Shown: piece by piece, positions 7,657 through 16,876 of the stretch | How the letters are laid out: each line of letters starts with the position of its first letter | Numbering within the stretch: the first letter of the stretch is position 1 | Assembly (NCBI GenBank): GCA_963668605.1 | Contig: OY764903.1 | Coordinates: 4,464,001-4,528,000 of the forward strand | Reading direction: 5' to 3' | Length of the DNA stretch: 64,000 nucleotides | Source of the DNA: G963668605 sp963668605 | GTDB lineage: Bacteria; Acidobacteriota; Terriglobia; Bryobacterales; Bryobacteraceae | Made by a program: the position numbers and the translations under genes | The notes under the pieces: generated by a model | Databases searched by the model: none | Told to the model about the DNA's origin: nothing | What the model saw: only the letters and a program-made list of their open reading frames with translations

Positions 7657-9282
7657 ATGGCAAAATATATTTTCGTTACCGGTGGAGTTGTTTCATCTTT
7701 GGGAAAAGGCATCTCCGCGGCCTCCATCGGGTGTCTTCTCGAAAGTCGCGGCTTGCGCGTCACACTCCAGAAATTCGATCCCTACCTGAACGTCGACCCG
7801 GGTACGATGAGTCCGTTTCAACACGGCGAAGTCTTCGTAACCGACGACGGCGCCGAGACGGACCTCGACCTGGGCCACTACGAGCGCTTCACGCACTCGC
7901 CTCTGACACAAAGCAACAACCTCACCTCCGGCCGTATCTACGAAACGATCATCACGCGCGAGCGCCGTGGCGACTATCTGGGCAAGACGGTGCAGGTGAT
8001 CCCGCACGTCACAAACGAGATCAAGGCCGGAATGCGCAAGGTTTCGGCCGACGTGGACGTGGTCATCGTCGAGATCGGCGGCACGGTGGGTGACATCGAA
8101 TCGCTGCCGTTCCTCGAAGCGATTCGCCAGATGCGCCACGAACTCGGACGCGACAATGCGATGGTCATACACCTGACGCTGGTACCGTTTATCGCCGCCG
8201 CGCAGGAACTCAAGACCAAGCCGACGCAGCACAGCGTCAAGGAACTGCGCGCCATCGGTATCCAGCCGGACATGTTGATGTGCCGCTCGGAAAAGCCGCT
8301 TTTGCAGGACATGAAGGAAAAGATCGCGCTGTTCTGCGATGTGGCGATCGACTCGGTCGTGACCGTCCTCGACGTGAAGTCCGTCTATGAGGTGCCGCTC
8401 GTCTTCGCGGATCAGGGCGTCGACGAGATCATCCTGCGCCACCTGAAGTTGCCAGCCGGCGACCGCAACATGGCACAGTGGTCCGCCATGGTACGCCGTC
8501 TCTACAGTCCCAGCGGCGAAGTGCGCATCGGGCTGGTGGGCAAGTATGTCGAATACGAGGATTCCTATAAGAGTCTGAAGGAAGCGCTGCTGCATGGCGG
8601 GTTGGCGCACGACGCTAAGGTGCGCATCAGTTGGATCGAGGCTGAAGATCTCGAATGGCCCGGCTGCGTCGAACTGCTGAAAGGCTTCGATGGCATATTG
8701 GTGCCCGGAGGCTTCGGCAAACGCGGCATAGCGGGCATGTTGCATGCCATCCGCTTCGCCCGCGAGTACAAGGTGCCCTACTTTGGAATCTGCCTCGGCA
8801 TGCAGACGATGGTGATCGAATTTGCGCGCAATGTCTGCGGCCTGGCGGACGCCGACTCGACGGAATTCAACCAGGCCACGCCGCACCGTGTCATCTACAA
8901 GCTGCGCGAGTTGAAGGGCGTCGACGAACTCGGTGGAACGATGCGCCTGGGTGCGTATCCGTGCTTGTTGTCGGAAGGCAGCTTCGCCCGCGCGTCCTAT
9001 GGGATGCCCGAGATTAGCGAGCGCCACCGCCATCGCTTCGAGTTCAACCGCGAGTTCCAGGATATCCTCACGAAAAACGGACTGCGGCTGACCGGGCAGA
9101 CGCCCGACGGCGTGTACGTCGAGATCTGCGAACTCGAGGATCATCCCTGGTATCTGGGTTGCCAGTTCCACCCCGAATTCAAGTCGAAGCCGCTCGAGCC
9201 GCATCCGCTCTTCCGGGCTTTCATTGGCGCCGCGGCCGAGTTCCGCGCGAACCGCAAGTTGCAGGCGTCCCATGCAGATTGA
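7657..9282 (+). CDS. pyrG: CTP synthase
   Basis: Converts UTP plus glutamine and ATP to CTP. The ~541-residue protein has the N-terminal synthetase domain (MAKYIFVTGGVVSSLGKGI...) and a C-terminal class I glutamine amidotransferase domain with the nucleophile in GICLGMQ near residue 380 and the HPEF histidine/glutamate pair near 510. The start at 7657 is chosen because conserved CTP synthases begin with this MxKYIFVTGG segment and AGGA lies upstream; a longer frame exists from 7630. The 3' end overlaps kdsA by 11 nt, consistent with co-translation and with CTP supply for KdsB. Confidence 0.98.
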   Translation: MAKYIFVTGGVVSSLGKGISAASIGCLLESRGLRVTLQKFDPYLNVDPGTMSPFQHGEVFVTDDGAETDLDLGHYERFTHSPLTQSNNLTSGRIYETIITRERRGDYLGKTVQVIPHVTNEIKAGMRKVSADVDVVIVEIGGTVGDIESLPFLEAIRQMRHELGRDNAMVIHLTLVPFIAAAQELKTKPTQHSVKELRAIGIQPDMLMCRSEKPLLQDMKEKIALFCDVAIDSVVTVLDVKSVYEVPLVFADQGVDEIILRHLKLPAGDRNMAQWSAMVRRLYSPSGEVRIGLVGKYVEYEDSYKSLKEALLHGGLAHDAKVRISWIEAEDLEWPGCVELLKGFDGILVPGGFGKRGIAGMLHAIRFAREYKVPYFGICLGMQTMVIEFARNVCGLADADSTEFNQATPHRVIYKLRELKGVDELGGTMRLGAYPCLLSEGSFARASYGMPEISERHRHRFEFNREFQDILTKNGLRLTGQTPDGVYVEICELEDHPWYLGCQFHPEFKSKPLEPHPLFRAFIGAAAEFRANRKLQASHAD

Positions 9283-10075
9283 TGTTGCGCCGCAGATCGA
9301 ATTCTCGAATGATCTACCGCTCGCGCTGATCGCCGGGCCCTGCATCATCGAGAACGAAGCGCACGTGCATTTTTTGGCGCACGCGATCCGCAAGATCGCC
9401 GGACCATTCGTCTTCAAAGCCTCTTTCGACAAAGCCAACCGCAGCAGCGCCCACAGCTATCGCGGCCCGGGGCTGAAGGAAGGGCTGCGGATCCTGGCGG
9501 AGTTGCGCCGCGAGGGCTTCCCGATCCTGACAGACATTCACGAGCCGTCGCAGGCGGCCCCGGCCGCCGAGATTGCCGATATTTTGCAGATCCCCGCGTT
9601 CCTCTGCCGCCAGACGGATCTGCTGGTGGAGGCCGGACGCACCGGCCGCATCGTCAACATCAAGAAAGGACAGTTTCTGGCGCCGCACGACATTCGCTAC
9701 GCCGCCGAGAAAGTGGCCTCCAGCGGCAATACAAAGATCATGCTGACCGAGCGCGGGTCGTCGTTCGGGTACAACAATCTGGTAGTCGATATGCGCGGGC
9801 TCGCGATCATGAAGGAGACAGGCTTCCCAGTGATCTTCGACGCTACGCACAGCGTGCAATTGCCGGGAGCGTCGGGTACGGCTTCGGGCGGCCAACCGCA
9901 GTTCATCGCACCCCTGTCGAGCGCGGCCGTCGCGGTTGGCATCGCGGGATTGTTCATTGAAGTTCACGAGGCGCCGGAGCGCGCCCTTTCAGACGGTGCG
10001 AACGCACAGCGGCTCGACGGGTTAGGGGCGCTGCTCGACCGGCTCAGGCGCATCGACGACGCAGTCAAGAGTTAG
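9272..10075 (+). CDS. kdsA: 3-deoxy-8-phosphooctulonate synthase
   Basis: Condenses arabinose 5-phosphate and phosphoenolpyruvate to KDO 8-phosphate. The 267-residue protein shows the family landmarks LIAGPCIIENE at the N-terminus, FKASFDKANRSS near residue 55, TDIHEP near 85, ILQIPAFLCRQTD near 105, KKGQFLAP near 130 and FDATHSVQLPG near 190. The C of IAGPCIIE and the conserved DATHS residues are those described for KdsA. The ATG at 9272 overlaps the end of pyrG. Together with kdsB and lpxB in this window it shows that the organism makes KDO-containing LPS. Confidence 0.97.
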   Translation: MQIDVAPQIEFSNDLPLALIAGPCIIENEAHVHFLAHAIRKIAGPFVFKASFDKANRSSAHSYRGPGLKEGLRILAELRREGFPILTDIHEPSQAAPAAEIADILQIPAFLCRQTDLLVEAGRTGRIVNIKKGQFLAPHDIRYAAEKVASSGNTKIMLTERGSSFGYNNLVVDMRGLAIMKETGFPVIFDATHSVQLPGASGTASGGQPQFIAPLSSAAVAVGIAGLFIEVHEAPERALSDGANAQRLDGLGALLDRLRRIDDAVKS

Positions 10076-10078
10076 CCG

Positions 10079-10160
10079 AGCCTCCGGTCGCTGGCGCTCC
10101 CGGCACTGTAGGATATCGTATGCCGCTAACAGTACCGGGAGCGAAGCGACCGGAGGCGAT
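10079..10160. repeat. REP-like palindrome pair, family A
   Basis: An inverted pair of family A units: left arm GCCTCCGGTCGCT...CGGCACTG at 10080-10107, right arm CAGTACCGGGAGCG...CCGGAGGC at 10130-10158. The arms are nearly perfectly complementary over about 28 bp, so the transcript downstream of kdsA could fold into one long hairpin. Its location directly after the kdsA stop is typical for REP/BIME-like elements. No T tract follows, so it is not a conventional intrinsic terminator. Confidence 0.8.
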
Positions 10161-10228
10161 CCTTACACTCTTCATCCATCCGACCTTCAACACACCGCCG
10201 CGCTGAGACGTCAGTATATTATGGAGCT

Positions 10229-10705
10229 ATGCGCATGCTGGATCTGAGAAAACGCAGACGGGGAGGATTCTCCCTCGTCGAACTGCTGATTGTGATCGCG
10301 ATCATGTTGATCCTTTTGGCGATCGCCTTGCCGCGGCTGGACAAGGCGCGTATGCAGACGCAGGAGACGGCGACGATCCGTCAGATCGGCACGATCCACA
10401 CCGCACAGACGCAATACTTCTCGCAGTTTGGCAAGTACGCGACGGCACTGAGCGAACTGGGACCACCAGCCAGCGGCCAGCCCGGCCCGAGCGGAGCGGA
10501 ACTGATCCCCGGCGACCTTGCGGCAGGCACCAAAACCGGATACCTTTTCACACTGCAAGGAACGGCGACTGGCTACGTTATCAATGCCACGCCGGTCACC
10601 TTCAACAGCACAGGCCGGCGCACGTTCTTCTCGGATCAAACGATGGTTATCCGCGAAAACTGGGGCGCCGAACCGGCTACTACCGCCAGTAAAGAGATAA
10701 AGTAG
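10229..10705 (+). CDS. Type IV pilin-like / pseudopilin protein
   Basis: 158 residues beginning with a short basic leader and the prepilin peptidase site, RRGG/FSLVELLIVIAIMLILLAIALPRL: cleavage after Gly, Phe at +1, Glu at +5, then a ~20-residue hydrophobic helix. The helix and the following heptads (QETATIRQIGTIHTAQTQYFSQFGKYA) match GspG/PilA-type pilins that contain the conserved 'TAQ.qY....G.Ya' segment. The C-terminal globular part is short. It is a single gene without assembly genes (pilB, pilC, pilD) in the window, so it may be a minor pilin or pseudopilin. GGAG precedes the ATG. Confidence 0.9.
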   Translation: MRMLDLRKRRRGGFSLVELLIVIAIMLILLAIALPRLDKARMQTQETATIRQIGTIHTAQTQYFSQFGKYATALSELGPPASGQPGPSGAELIPGDLAAGTKTGYLFTLQGTATGYVINATPVTFNSTGRRTFFSDQTMVIRENWGAEPATTASKEIK

Positions 10706-10800
10706 CGGCACGCCCAAACGGAACATCCGCCCCGCAGAGTTGCGGAGGTGTCGGGTGTTGTTCGCGTCCATCTTCGCCCTGGGCGGAGACGTACGGACAT

Positions 10801-10835
10801 AAAAATGGCGGTACGCAGAGTTGCGCACCGCCATT
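10801..10835 (-). terminator. Intrinsic terminator of rho
   Basis: On the minus strand AATGGCGGT (10835-10827) pairs perfectly with ACCGCCATT (10812-10804), followed immediately by a run of five T (10805-10801). It lies 25 nt after the rho stop codon. Its GC-rich stem and U tract are those of a factor-independent terminator. Confidence 0.85.
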
Positions 10836-10859
10836 CCGAACCGAAACTCCAGCCGGTCG

Positions 10860-12314
10860 TTATCCGCTCATCGCGGCGAGGAATTCGCCATTGCTGCGTG
10901 TCTTGGCAAGTTTGTCAAGAAGCAGTTCCATGGTCTCCACGGGGGAGAGCGGGTTGAGCACCTTGCGAAGCACCCAGACGCGATTGAGTTCTTCCTTCGG
11001 CAGCAACAGCTCTTCCTTGCGCGTACCGCTCTTGTTGATGTCGATGGCCGGGAACACACGCTTGTCGACCAACTTGCGGTCGAGGTGGATTTCCATGTTT
11101 CCGGTGCCCTTGAACTCTTCGAAGATCACGTCGTCCATGCGGCTGCCGGTGTCGATCAGCGACGTCGCGACAATCGTCAGCGAACCGCCCTCTTCGATGT
11201 TGCGCGCCGCGCCGAAAAAGCGCTTCGGGCGCTGCAGCGCGTTGGAGTCCACACCGCCGGAGAGCACTTTGCCCGAGGGCGGCACCACGGTATTGTAAGC
11301 TCGCGCGAGACGCGTGATCGAGTCGAGCAGAATCACTACGTCGCGTTTGTGTTCGACCAGACGCTTGGCCTTCTCGATCACCATCTCTGCCACCTGTACG
11401 TGGCGGGCGGCAGGTTCGTCGAAGGTGGAGCTGATCACTTCGCCCTTCACCGAGCGCTGCATGTCGGTGACCTCTTCGGGACGTTCGTCGATCAGCAGCA
11501 CGATCAGCGTGACTTCGGGATGGTTGGTCGTAATTGAGTTTGCGATGTTCTGCAGCAGCATCGTCTTGCCGGTGCGCGGCGGCGAAACGATCAGGCCGCG
11601 CTGGCCTTTACCGATGGGCGTAAGCAGATCCATGACACGGCCCGAGTAGTTCTCGCGCGCGGTTTCGAGCTTGAGCCGTTCCTGCGGATAGAGCGGCGTC
11701 AGGTTGTCGAAGAAGATCTTGTTGCGCGCTTCCTCAGGCGGTTCGAAGTTGATCGCGTCGACCTTGATGAGCGCGAAGTAGCGCTCGCCTTCCTTGGGAG
11801 GACGGATCTGGCCGGAGATCGTGTCGCCGGTGCGCAGGTCGAAGCGGCGAATCTGCGACGGCGAAACATAGACATCGTCTGGGCCGGGCAGGTAGTTATA
11901 CTCCGGCGCGCGCAGAAAGCCGAAGCCATCGGGCAGGCATTCGAGTACGCCCTCGGAAAAGATCAAGCCGCTCTTTTCGGCCTGCGTCTGGAGGATCTTG
12001 AAAATCAACTCCTGCTTACGCAGACCGGCCGCGCCGGCGACTCCGAGATCCTTCGCGATCTGGTTGAGCTTCTGGATATTCATATCCTTCAGCTCGACGA
12101 GGTCGACGGTGGTGACGCCGTTCTTGGTGGTACCGGTGCCATCGCCGCGGCCGGAAGAGTGGCGCCGCTTGCCACCGCCGCCGGCGGCAGGGACCTGTTC
12201 CTGGGGCTTGGCTTCCGCGGCCTTGCTCTCCGCTCCCTTCGACTCGGGCGCCTTCTCTGTCTCGGAAGCAACCGTCTCTACGGTCTCTTCGTTGTTGTCA
12301 ATATCGTTTGCCAA
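10860..12314 (-). CDS. rho: Transcription termination factor Rho
   Basis: Hexameric RNA helicase ending transcription at Rho-dependent sites. The 484-residue protein has an acidic, Ala/Glu/Lys-rich N-terminal insert (residues 1-60), the Rho N-terminal domain (DLVELKDMNIQKLNQIAKDLG), the cold-shock-like RNA-binding domain (GFGFLRAPEYNYLPGPDDVYVS), Walker A PPRTGKT near residue 260 and Walker B VVILLDSITRLARAYN near 345, plus the Q/R-loops. Translation apparently starts at TTG, preceded by GAGGG. It overlaps engB by 37 nt. The low-complexity N-terminal extension is common in Rho of Acidobacteria and Actinobacteria. Confidence 0.97.
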   Translation of the reverse strand: MANDIDNNEETVETVASETEKAPESKGAESKAAEAKPQEQVPAAGGGGKRRHSSGRGDGTGTTKNGVTTVDLVELKDMNIQKLNQIAKDLGVAGAAGLRKQELIFKILQTQAEKSGLIFSEGVLECLPDGFGFLRAPEYNYLPGPDDVYVSPSQIRRFDLRTGDTISGQIRPPKEGERYFALIKVDAINFEPPEEARNKIFFDNLTPLYPQERLKLETARENYSGRVMDLLTPIGKGQRGLIVSPPRTGKTMLLQNIANSITTNHPEVTLIVLLIDERPEEVTDMQRSVKGEVISSTFDEPAARHVQVAEMVIEKAKRLVEHKRDVVILLDSITRLARAYNTVVPPSGKVLSGGVDSNALQRPKRFFGAARNIEEGGSLTIVATSLIDTGSRMDDVIFEEFKGTGNMEIHLDRKLVDKRVFPAIDINKSGTRKEELLLPKEELNRVWVLRKVLNPLSPVETMELLLDKLAKTRSNGEFLAAMSG

Positions 12315-12853
12315 ATTTCCCTCACTCCCTGGCCGGTCACCGCTGAGAACGCCACGGGCGCCCCGCCGGAGTACACCTTCCGGATGGCCTCCAGCGCGCG
12401 GTTCAATTCATTCCGGCTCTTGAGCTTGTCCACTTTTGTTGCGACGACCAGATACGTCCGTTGATGGAACTCAAGCCAATCTTTAAGTTCCAGATCCGCC
12501 TCCATCCACCCGCGGCGGACATCAACCAGCAGGATGGATAGTTCGAGAGGCACGCGGTCGAGCAGATACGATTCGATCAACTTCCGCCAACTCGCCCTCT
12601 CGTCTTTTGAAACCTTTGCGTAGCCGTAGCCGGGCAGATCGACGAACGTCACCTTCCCGTCGACCCGGAAAAAGTTCAGGCCGCGCGTCCGGCCCGGCGT
12701 CGAACTGGTAAACGCCAGCTTCTTCGTTCCCGCGAGCGAATTCAACAGGCTCGACTTTCCGACGTTACTACGCCCGAGGAATGCCACTTCCGGCAGATCC
12801 GCAACCGGAAAATCGCCGGGCCGTGCAGCGGCATGAAAGAAGGTACAATCCAT
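12278..12853 (-). CDS. engB: Ribosome biogenesis GTP-binding protein
   Basis: 191-residue EngB/YsxC/YihA-type TRAFAC GTPase involved in 50S subunit assembly. It carries G1 LGRSNVGKSS near residue 26, G2 SSTPGRTRG, G3 DLPGYGYA, G4 ATKVDKL near 140 and G5 SAVTGQG near 168. This is the standard size for the family. It lies between lon and rho; engB directly after lon is a very widespread gene order. The ATG at 12853 begins 31 nt after the lon stop. Confidence 0.96.
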   Translation of the reverse strand: MDCTFFHAAARPGDFPVADLPEVAFLGRSNVGKSSLLNSLAGTKKLAFTSSTPGRTRGLNFFRVDGKVTFVDLPGYGYAKVSKDERASWRKLIESYLLDRVPLELSILLVDVRRGWMEADLELKDWLEFHQRTYLVVATKVDKLKSRNELNRALEAIRKVYSGGAPVAFSAVTGQGVREIWQTILTTTKRP

Positions 12854-12884
12854 TAATCCCCAGACGAGTCATTCCCAAAACAGG

Positions 12885-15299
12885 TCAATTCGTCAGTTTT
12901 TCTTCTGCTGACCTGCTGACGACCGGTTCCAGCGCCGGATGCAGCGGTCTCGGCATATCACCCAGCGGCCGTTCCAGCGCGTACTTCAGCACTTCATCCA
13001 TGTGTTCCACGAAATGGAACTTCATGTCCTTGCGAATGAGTTCCGGAATGTCCGGAAGGTCCCTCTCGTTTTCCTTCGGCAAGATCGCTTCCATGATACC
13101 CTGACGGTGCGCGGCCAGAAGTTTTTCCTTCAATCCGCCGATCGGCAACACCTTGCCGCGCAGAGTAATCTCTCCGGTCATGACGATGTCGCAACGCACA
13201 GGGATCTGCGTGAGCGCACTGCAAATCGAGGTTGCGATCGTGATACCCGCCGAAGGTCCATCTTTCGGAATCGCACCCTCGGGCACGTGCACGTGAATAT
13301 CGAGGTGCCGGTAAAAATCACGGGGCAGGCCCAGGGACTGCGCGCGGGAGCGGATGTAGCTCATCGCGGCCTGCGCGGATTCCTGCATCACATCGCCCAG
13401 TTTTCCAGTCGTCGTGAGCTTCCCGCGGCCTTCCATGACCGTGGTTTCGGTGGTCAGAATCTGCCCGCCCACCTCAGTCCACGCCAAGCCTGTCGTCGCG
13501 CCGACTTCGTTCTTTTTCTCGGCCTGGGCATCGCGGAACTTGATCGGACCGAGAATGTCCGGCAACATGGCTGCCTTCACGATGGACTTGGCCGGCTTCT
13601 TCCGGCTGCCCGCCTCGACGACCGTGCGCGCCATCTTGCGGCAAACGTTTCCGATCTCGCGCTCCAGATTGCGGACGCCGGCCTCGCGCGTGTAGCCCTG
13701 AATCAGCCCCCGCAGTCCTTCGTCCGCAAACTCGATATTCGCGTCCGTCAGGCCGGTCTGTTCCTTTTGCTTCTTGACCAGAAACCGCTTGGCGATCTCA
13801 AGCTTTTCGAGTTCGGTGTAGCCGGACAGGCGAATCACTTCCATGCGGTCCTGCAACGCCGGAGGAATCGTGTGCAGTACATTCGCCGTCGCCAGAAAGA
13901 AGACCTGGCTCAGGTCATATTCGACATCCAGATAGTGATCCATGAACATGAAGTTCTGTTCCGGATCGAGCACTTCGAGCAGCGCGGCCGATGGATCCCC
14001 GCGGAAGTCCGTCGACATCTTGTCGATCTCATCCAGCATGAAAACCGGATTGCGCGTGCCGGCCTTTTTCATCATCTGCAGTATCTGGCCGGGCAACGCT
14101 CCGATGTAGGTACGGCGATGGCCGCGCACTTCGGCCTCGTCGCGCACGCCACCTAGCGACAGCCGGATAAACTTGCGGCCGGTCGCCTTGGCAATCGACA
14201 TTCCGAGCGACGTCTTGCCGACGCCGGGAGGTCCGACGAAGCATAGAATCGAACCCTTTGGATTTTTCACCAAGCGGCGTACGGCCAGAAATTCGAGAAT
14301 GCGCTCTTTGATCTTGTCCAGACCATAGTGGTCAGCCTCGAGCACTTCCTTGGCAAATTTGAGATCGCGAATTTCCTTGGATTTCTTCTTCCACGGCATC
14401 GCGAGCATCCAATCGAGATAGTTGCGCGAGACGGTGGACTCCGCCGACATCGGCGGCATGTTTTCCAGCCGCTTCAACTCCGCCATCGATTTGTCGTAGG
14501 CATCCTTGGACATGCCCGCGTCTTCGATCTTTTTCTTCAGCTCGTCGATCTCGCTCTTCTCGCCGCGCCCCAACTCCTTTTGGATCGCCTTGATCTTCTC
14601 GTTGAGGTAGTACTCTTTCTGCGCTTTCTCCATTTGCCGCTTCACGCGGCCCTGGATAGTGCGATCGACGTTGAGCTTTTCGATCTCGATATCGAGCATC
14701 TCGGCCACGCGCGTGAGGCGTTCCACCGGATCGAAGATCTCAAGCAATTCCTGCTTCTCTTCGATGGTGAGTTGCAGATTGGCCCCGACCGTATCGGCCA
14801 GCTTCCCCGCCTCATCCACGCGAATCGCCGCGATCATGCTCTCGTAGTTCAAGTTCTGGCTGAGTTTGACGTACTGCTCGAACAGCGACGAGACCCGGCT
14901 AATCAGCGCTTCCAACTGCGGCCCGGTTTCCACCTTAAACTGCAAGGTCTTCAGGACCGCCTGGAAGTAGCCTTCGTCTTCCTTGACCGAAACAACCCTG
15001 GCGCGTTCCACGCCTTCCACAAGCACCTTGATGTTGCCGTCGGGCAGGCGCAGGCTCTGCACAATATTGGCGACCGTGCCCACCGGAAAGATCTCGTCGG
15101 GACGAGGTTCGTCGACGGAGGCATCGTGCTGGGTTGCGAGAAAAATCTTCTTGTCGCCCGCCAGCGCCGCCTCGAGCGCGCGGACGCTGGAATCGCGTCC
15201 CACGACAAACGGCGTCATCATGAACGGGAAAATGACGACGTCCCGAATGGGCATCATCGGCAAGCGCTTGGTTTCGGACTTCTCTTTCGATGTCAGCAT
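12885..15299 (-). CDS. lon: ATP-dependent protease La (Lon)
   Basis: 804-residue cytoplasmic AAA+ serine protease for damaged and regulatory proteins. Domains in order: LonN substrate-binding domain (residues ~12-200, starting LPMMPIRDVVIFPFMMTPFVVGR), a helical region, the AAA+ module with Walker A GPPGVGKT near residue 360 and Walker B PVFMLDEIDKM, and the C-terminal protease domain with the catalytic serine in KDGPSAG near 685 and the catalytic lysine in KVLPIGGLKEK about 43 residues later. It is 143 nt downstream of clpX. No clear HrcA/CIRCE site is visible upstream. Confidence 0.97.
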   Translation of the reverse strand: MLTSKEKSETKRLPMMPIRDVVIFPFMMTPFVVGRDSSVRALEAALAGDKKIFLATQHDASVDEPRPDEIFPVGTVANIVQSLRLPDGNIKVLVEGVERARVVSVKEDEGYFQAVLKTLQFKVETGPQLEALISRVSSLFEQYVKLSQNLNYESMIAAIRVDEAGKLADTVGANLQLTIEEKQELLEIFDPVERLTRVAEMLDIEIEKLNVDRTIQGRVKRQMEKAQKEYYLNEKIKAIQKELGRGEKSEIDELKKKIEDAGMSKDAYDKSMAELKRLENMPPMSAESTVSRNYLDWMLAMPWKKKSKEIRDLKFAKEVLEADHYGLDKIKERILEFLAVRRLVKNPKGSILCFVGPPGVGKTSLGMSIAKATGRKFIRLSLGGVRDEAEVRGHRRTYIGALPGQILQMMKKAGTRNPVFMLDEIDKMSTDFRGDPSAALLEVLDPEQNFMFMDHYLDVEYDLSQVFFLATANVLHTIPPALQDRMEVIRLSGYTELEKLEIAKRFLVKKQKEQTGLTDANIEFADEGLRGLIQGYTREAGVRNLEREIGNVCRKMARTVVEAGSRKKPAKSIVKAAMLPDILGPIKFRDAQAEKKNEVGATTGLAWTEVGGQILTTETTVMEGRGKLTTTGKLGDVMQESAQAAMSYIRSRAQSLGLPRDFYRHLDIHVHVPEGAIPKDGPSAGITIATSICSALTQIPVRCDIVMTGEITLRGKVLPIGGLKEKLLAAHRQGIMEAILPKENERDLPDIPELIRKDMKFHFVEHMDEVLKYALERPLGDMPRPLHPALEPVVSRSAEEKLTN

Positions 15300-15442
15300 G
15301 GAATGGAAAACTGATTACTTTTGGTTGGCTGGTTATTCTAAACGACTTGGCTGTCCGCCCTGGAGTTAATACCGCCGCCGCCCCCAAACGCAGCCGCGTC
15401 ACTTTCATACCAAACAGCGGAACACTCGACTCGCTGGCGGCG

Positions 15443-16723
15443 CTAGCCAGCTTTTTCAAGCACGGTCATGTTGATCTTCTGCGTCAGAACCATCTCTTTG
15501 GTGATCAGGAACTCACGCACCTTCTTGTAGGAGGGAAGGTAGTACATGAGATCCAGCATCAGTTCCTCGAGGATCATTCTCAGCCCGCGCGCTCCCACTT
15601 TTCTCTCCATGGCTAGCGCGGCAATAGCTTCGAGAGCGTCGTCGCTAAACTTCAGTCTAACATTTTCAAACTCGAACAAGCGTTGGTACTGGCGCACGAC
15701 CGCGTTCTTCGGCTTCGTCAGGATTTGCACGAGCGCATCCTTGTTCAAGTCTTCGAGAACGCCAATCACCGGCAAGCGGCCGATAAACTCGGGAATAAAT
15801 CCGGCGCGGATCAGGTCGACCGGCTGCACCTGCTCCAGCAGGTTCGTGTCGCGGCGGCTCGAAGCGCCGGCGATGCGACGCGCCGATTCGGTTGGCGTCT
15901 GCTCTTCCGGAAGGAAGCCCATCGTCTTCTGCCCCACGCGCCGGCTGATCGTCTTTTCCAATCCGACAAATGCGCCACCGCAAATAAACAGGATGTTCGC
16001 GGTGTCCACAGCCGTAAATTCCTGGTGCGGGTGTTTGCGTCCACCCTGCGGCGGCACGTTGGCTACCGTGCCTTCCAGAATTTTCAAAAGCGCCTGCTGA
16101 ACGCCCTCGCCGGAGACATCGCGCGTAATTGAAGGATTCTCATCCTTGCGGCCGATCTTGTCGATCTCATCGATATAGATGATGCCCTGCTGGCAGCGCT
16201 GAACGTCCCAATCCGAATTCTGGAGCAAGCGCAGGATGATGTTCTCGACATCTTCGCCAACATAGCCAGCTTCCGTCAGCGTCGTCGCATCTACGATCGC
16301 GAACGGGACGTCCAGAATCCGCGCAAGTGTCTGCGCCAGCAATGTCTTGCCTGTGCCTGTGGGGCCGATCAACAGGATGTTCGACTTGGCGACTTCTACT
16401 TCCGAGCCGCGCTGCTTGTTCATCTGGATGCGCTTGTAGTGGTTGTAGACCGCCACGGCCAGCTTCTTCTTCGTCGCATCCTGCCCGATCACATATTGAT
16501 CGAGGTATTCCTTTAGCTCCAACGGCTTCGGGAGTTTGTGCGGGGTCCCGTAATGATTTTCGGCGCGATCGTCCTCCAGAATCGAGTTACAGACCGCGAT
16601 GCACTCATCACAGATGTAAGCTCTGGGATAGTCGCTTGGGGAAGAAATTAGCTTGCCAACTACATCCTGGCTCTTGTGGCAGAATGAGCAGCGTAAAGAG
16701 TCGTCCGTACCGGCTCGCTTCAA
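15443..16723 (-). CDS. clpX: ATP-dependent Clp protease ATP-binding subunit ClpX
   Basis: AAA+ unfoldase delivering substrates to ClpP. The 426-residue protein has the N-terminal C4 zinc-binding domain (CSFCHKS...CDEC), Walker A IGPTGTGKT near residue 122, Walker B IIYIDEIDK, sensor motifs, and the IGF-type ClpP-contact loop represented by FIPEFIGRLP. The start is TTG at 16723 with GGAG 8 nt upstream; the conserved zinc domain begins 11 residues later. In most bacteria clpP precedes clpX, but here tig is directly upstream with only a 153-nt gap, so ClpP must be encoded elsewhere. Confidence 0.96.
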   Translation of the reverse strand: MKRAGTDDSLRCSFCHKSQDVVGKLISSPSDYPRAYICDECIAVCNSILEDDRAENHYGTPHKLPKPLELKEYLDQYVIGQDATKKKLAVAVYNHYKRIQMNKQRGSEVEVAKSNILLIGPTGTGKTLLAQTLARILDVPFAIVDATTLTEAGYVGEDVENIILRLLQNSDWDVQRCQQGIIYIDEIDKIGRKDENPSITRDVSGEGVQQALLKILEGTVANVPPQGGRKHPHQEFTAVDTANILFICGGAFVGLEKTISRRVGQKTMGFLPEEQTPTESARRIAGASSRRDTNLLEQVQPVDLIRAGFIPEFIGRLPVIGVLEDLNKDALVQILTKPKNAVVRQYQRLFEFENVRLKFSDDALEAIAALAMERKVGARGLRMILEELMLDLMYYLPSYKKVREFLITKEMVLTQKINMTVLEKAG

Positions 16724-16876
16724 AATTGTTCTCCTCGCTGGCGAACCGCCACCGGGCCAACGTAGTTCCCCATATCTTCATTATCTCAGCACAGGGGCAG
16801 ACTGGCAATGGATACATTGAGAGATTTATCCATCAACCAGCCGGGTCATTGCTCTTAATAAGCAACCGCGGAGGCA

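Noticed and set aside
7693..9438. 581-codon minus-strand frame across pyrG and kdsA
   Set aside because: Shadow frame opposite two well-conserved genes; His/Arg/Val-rich composition and no domains.
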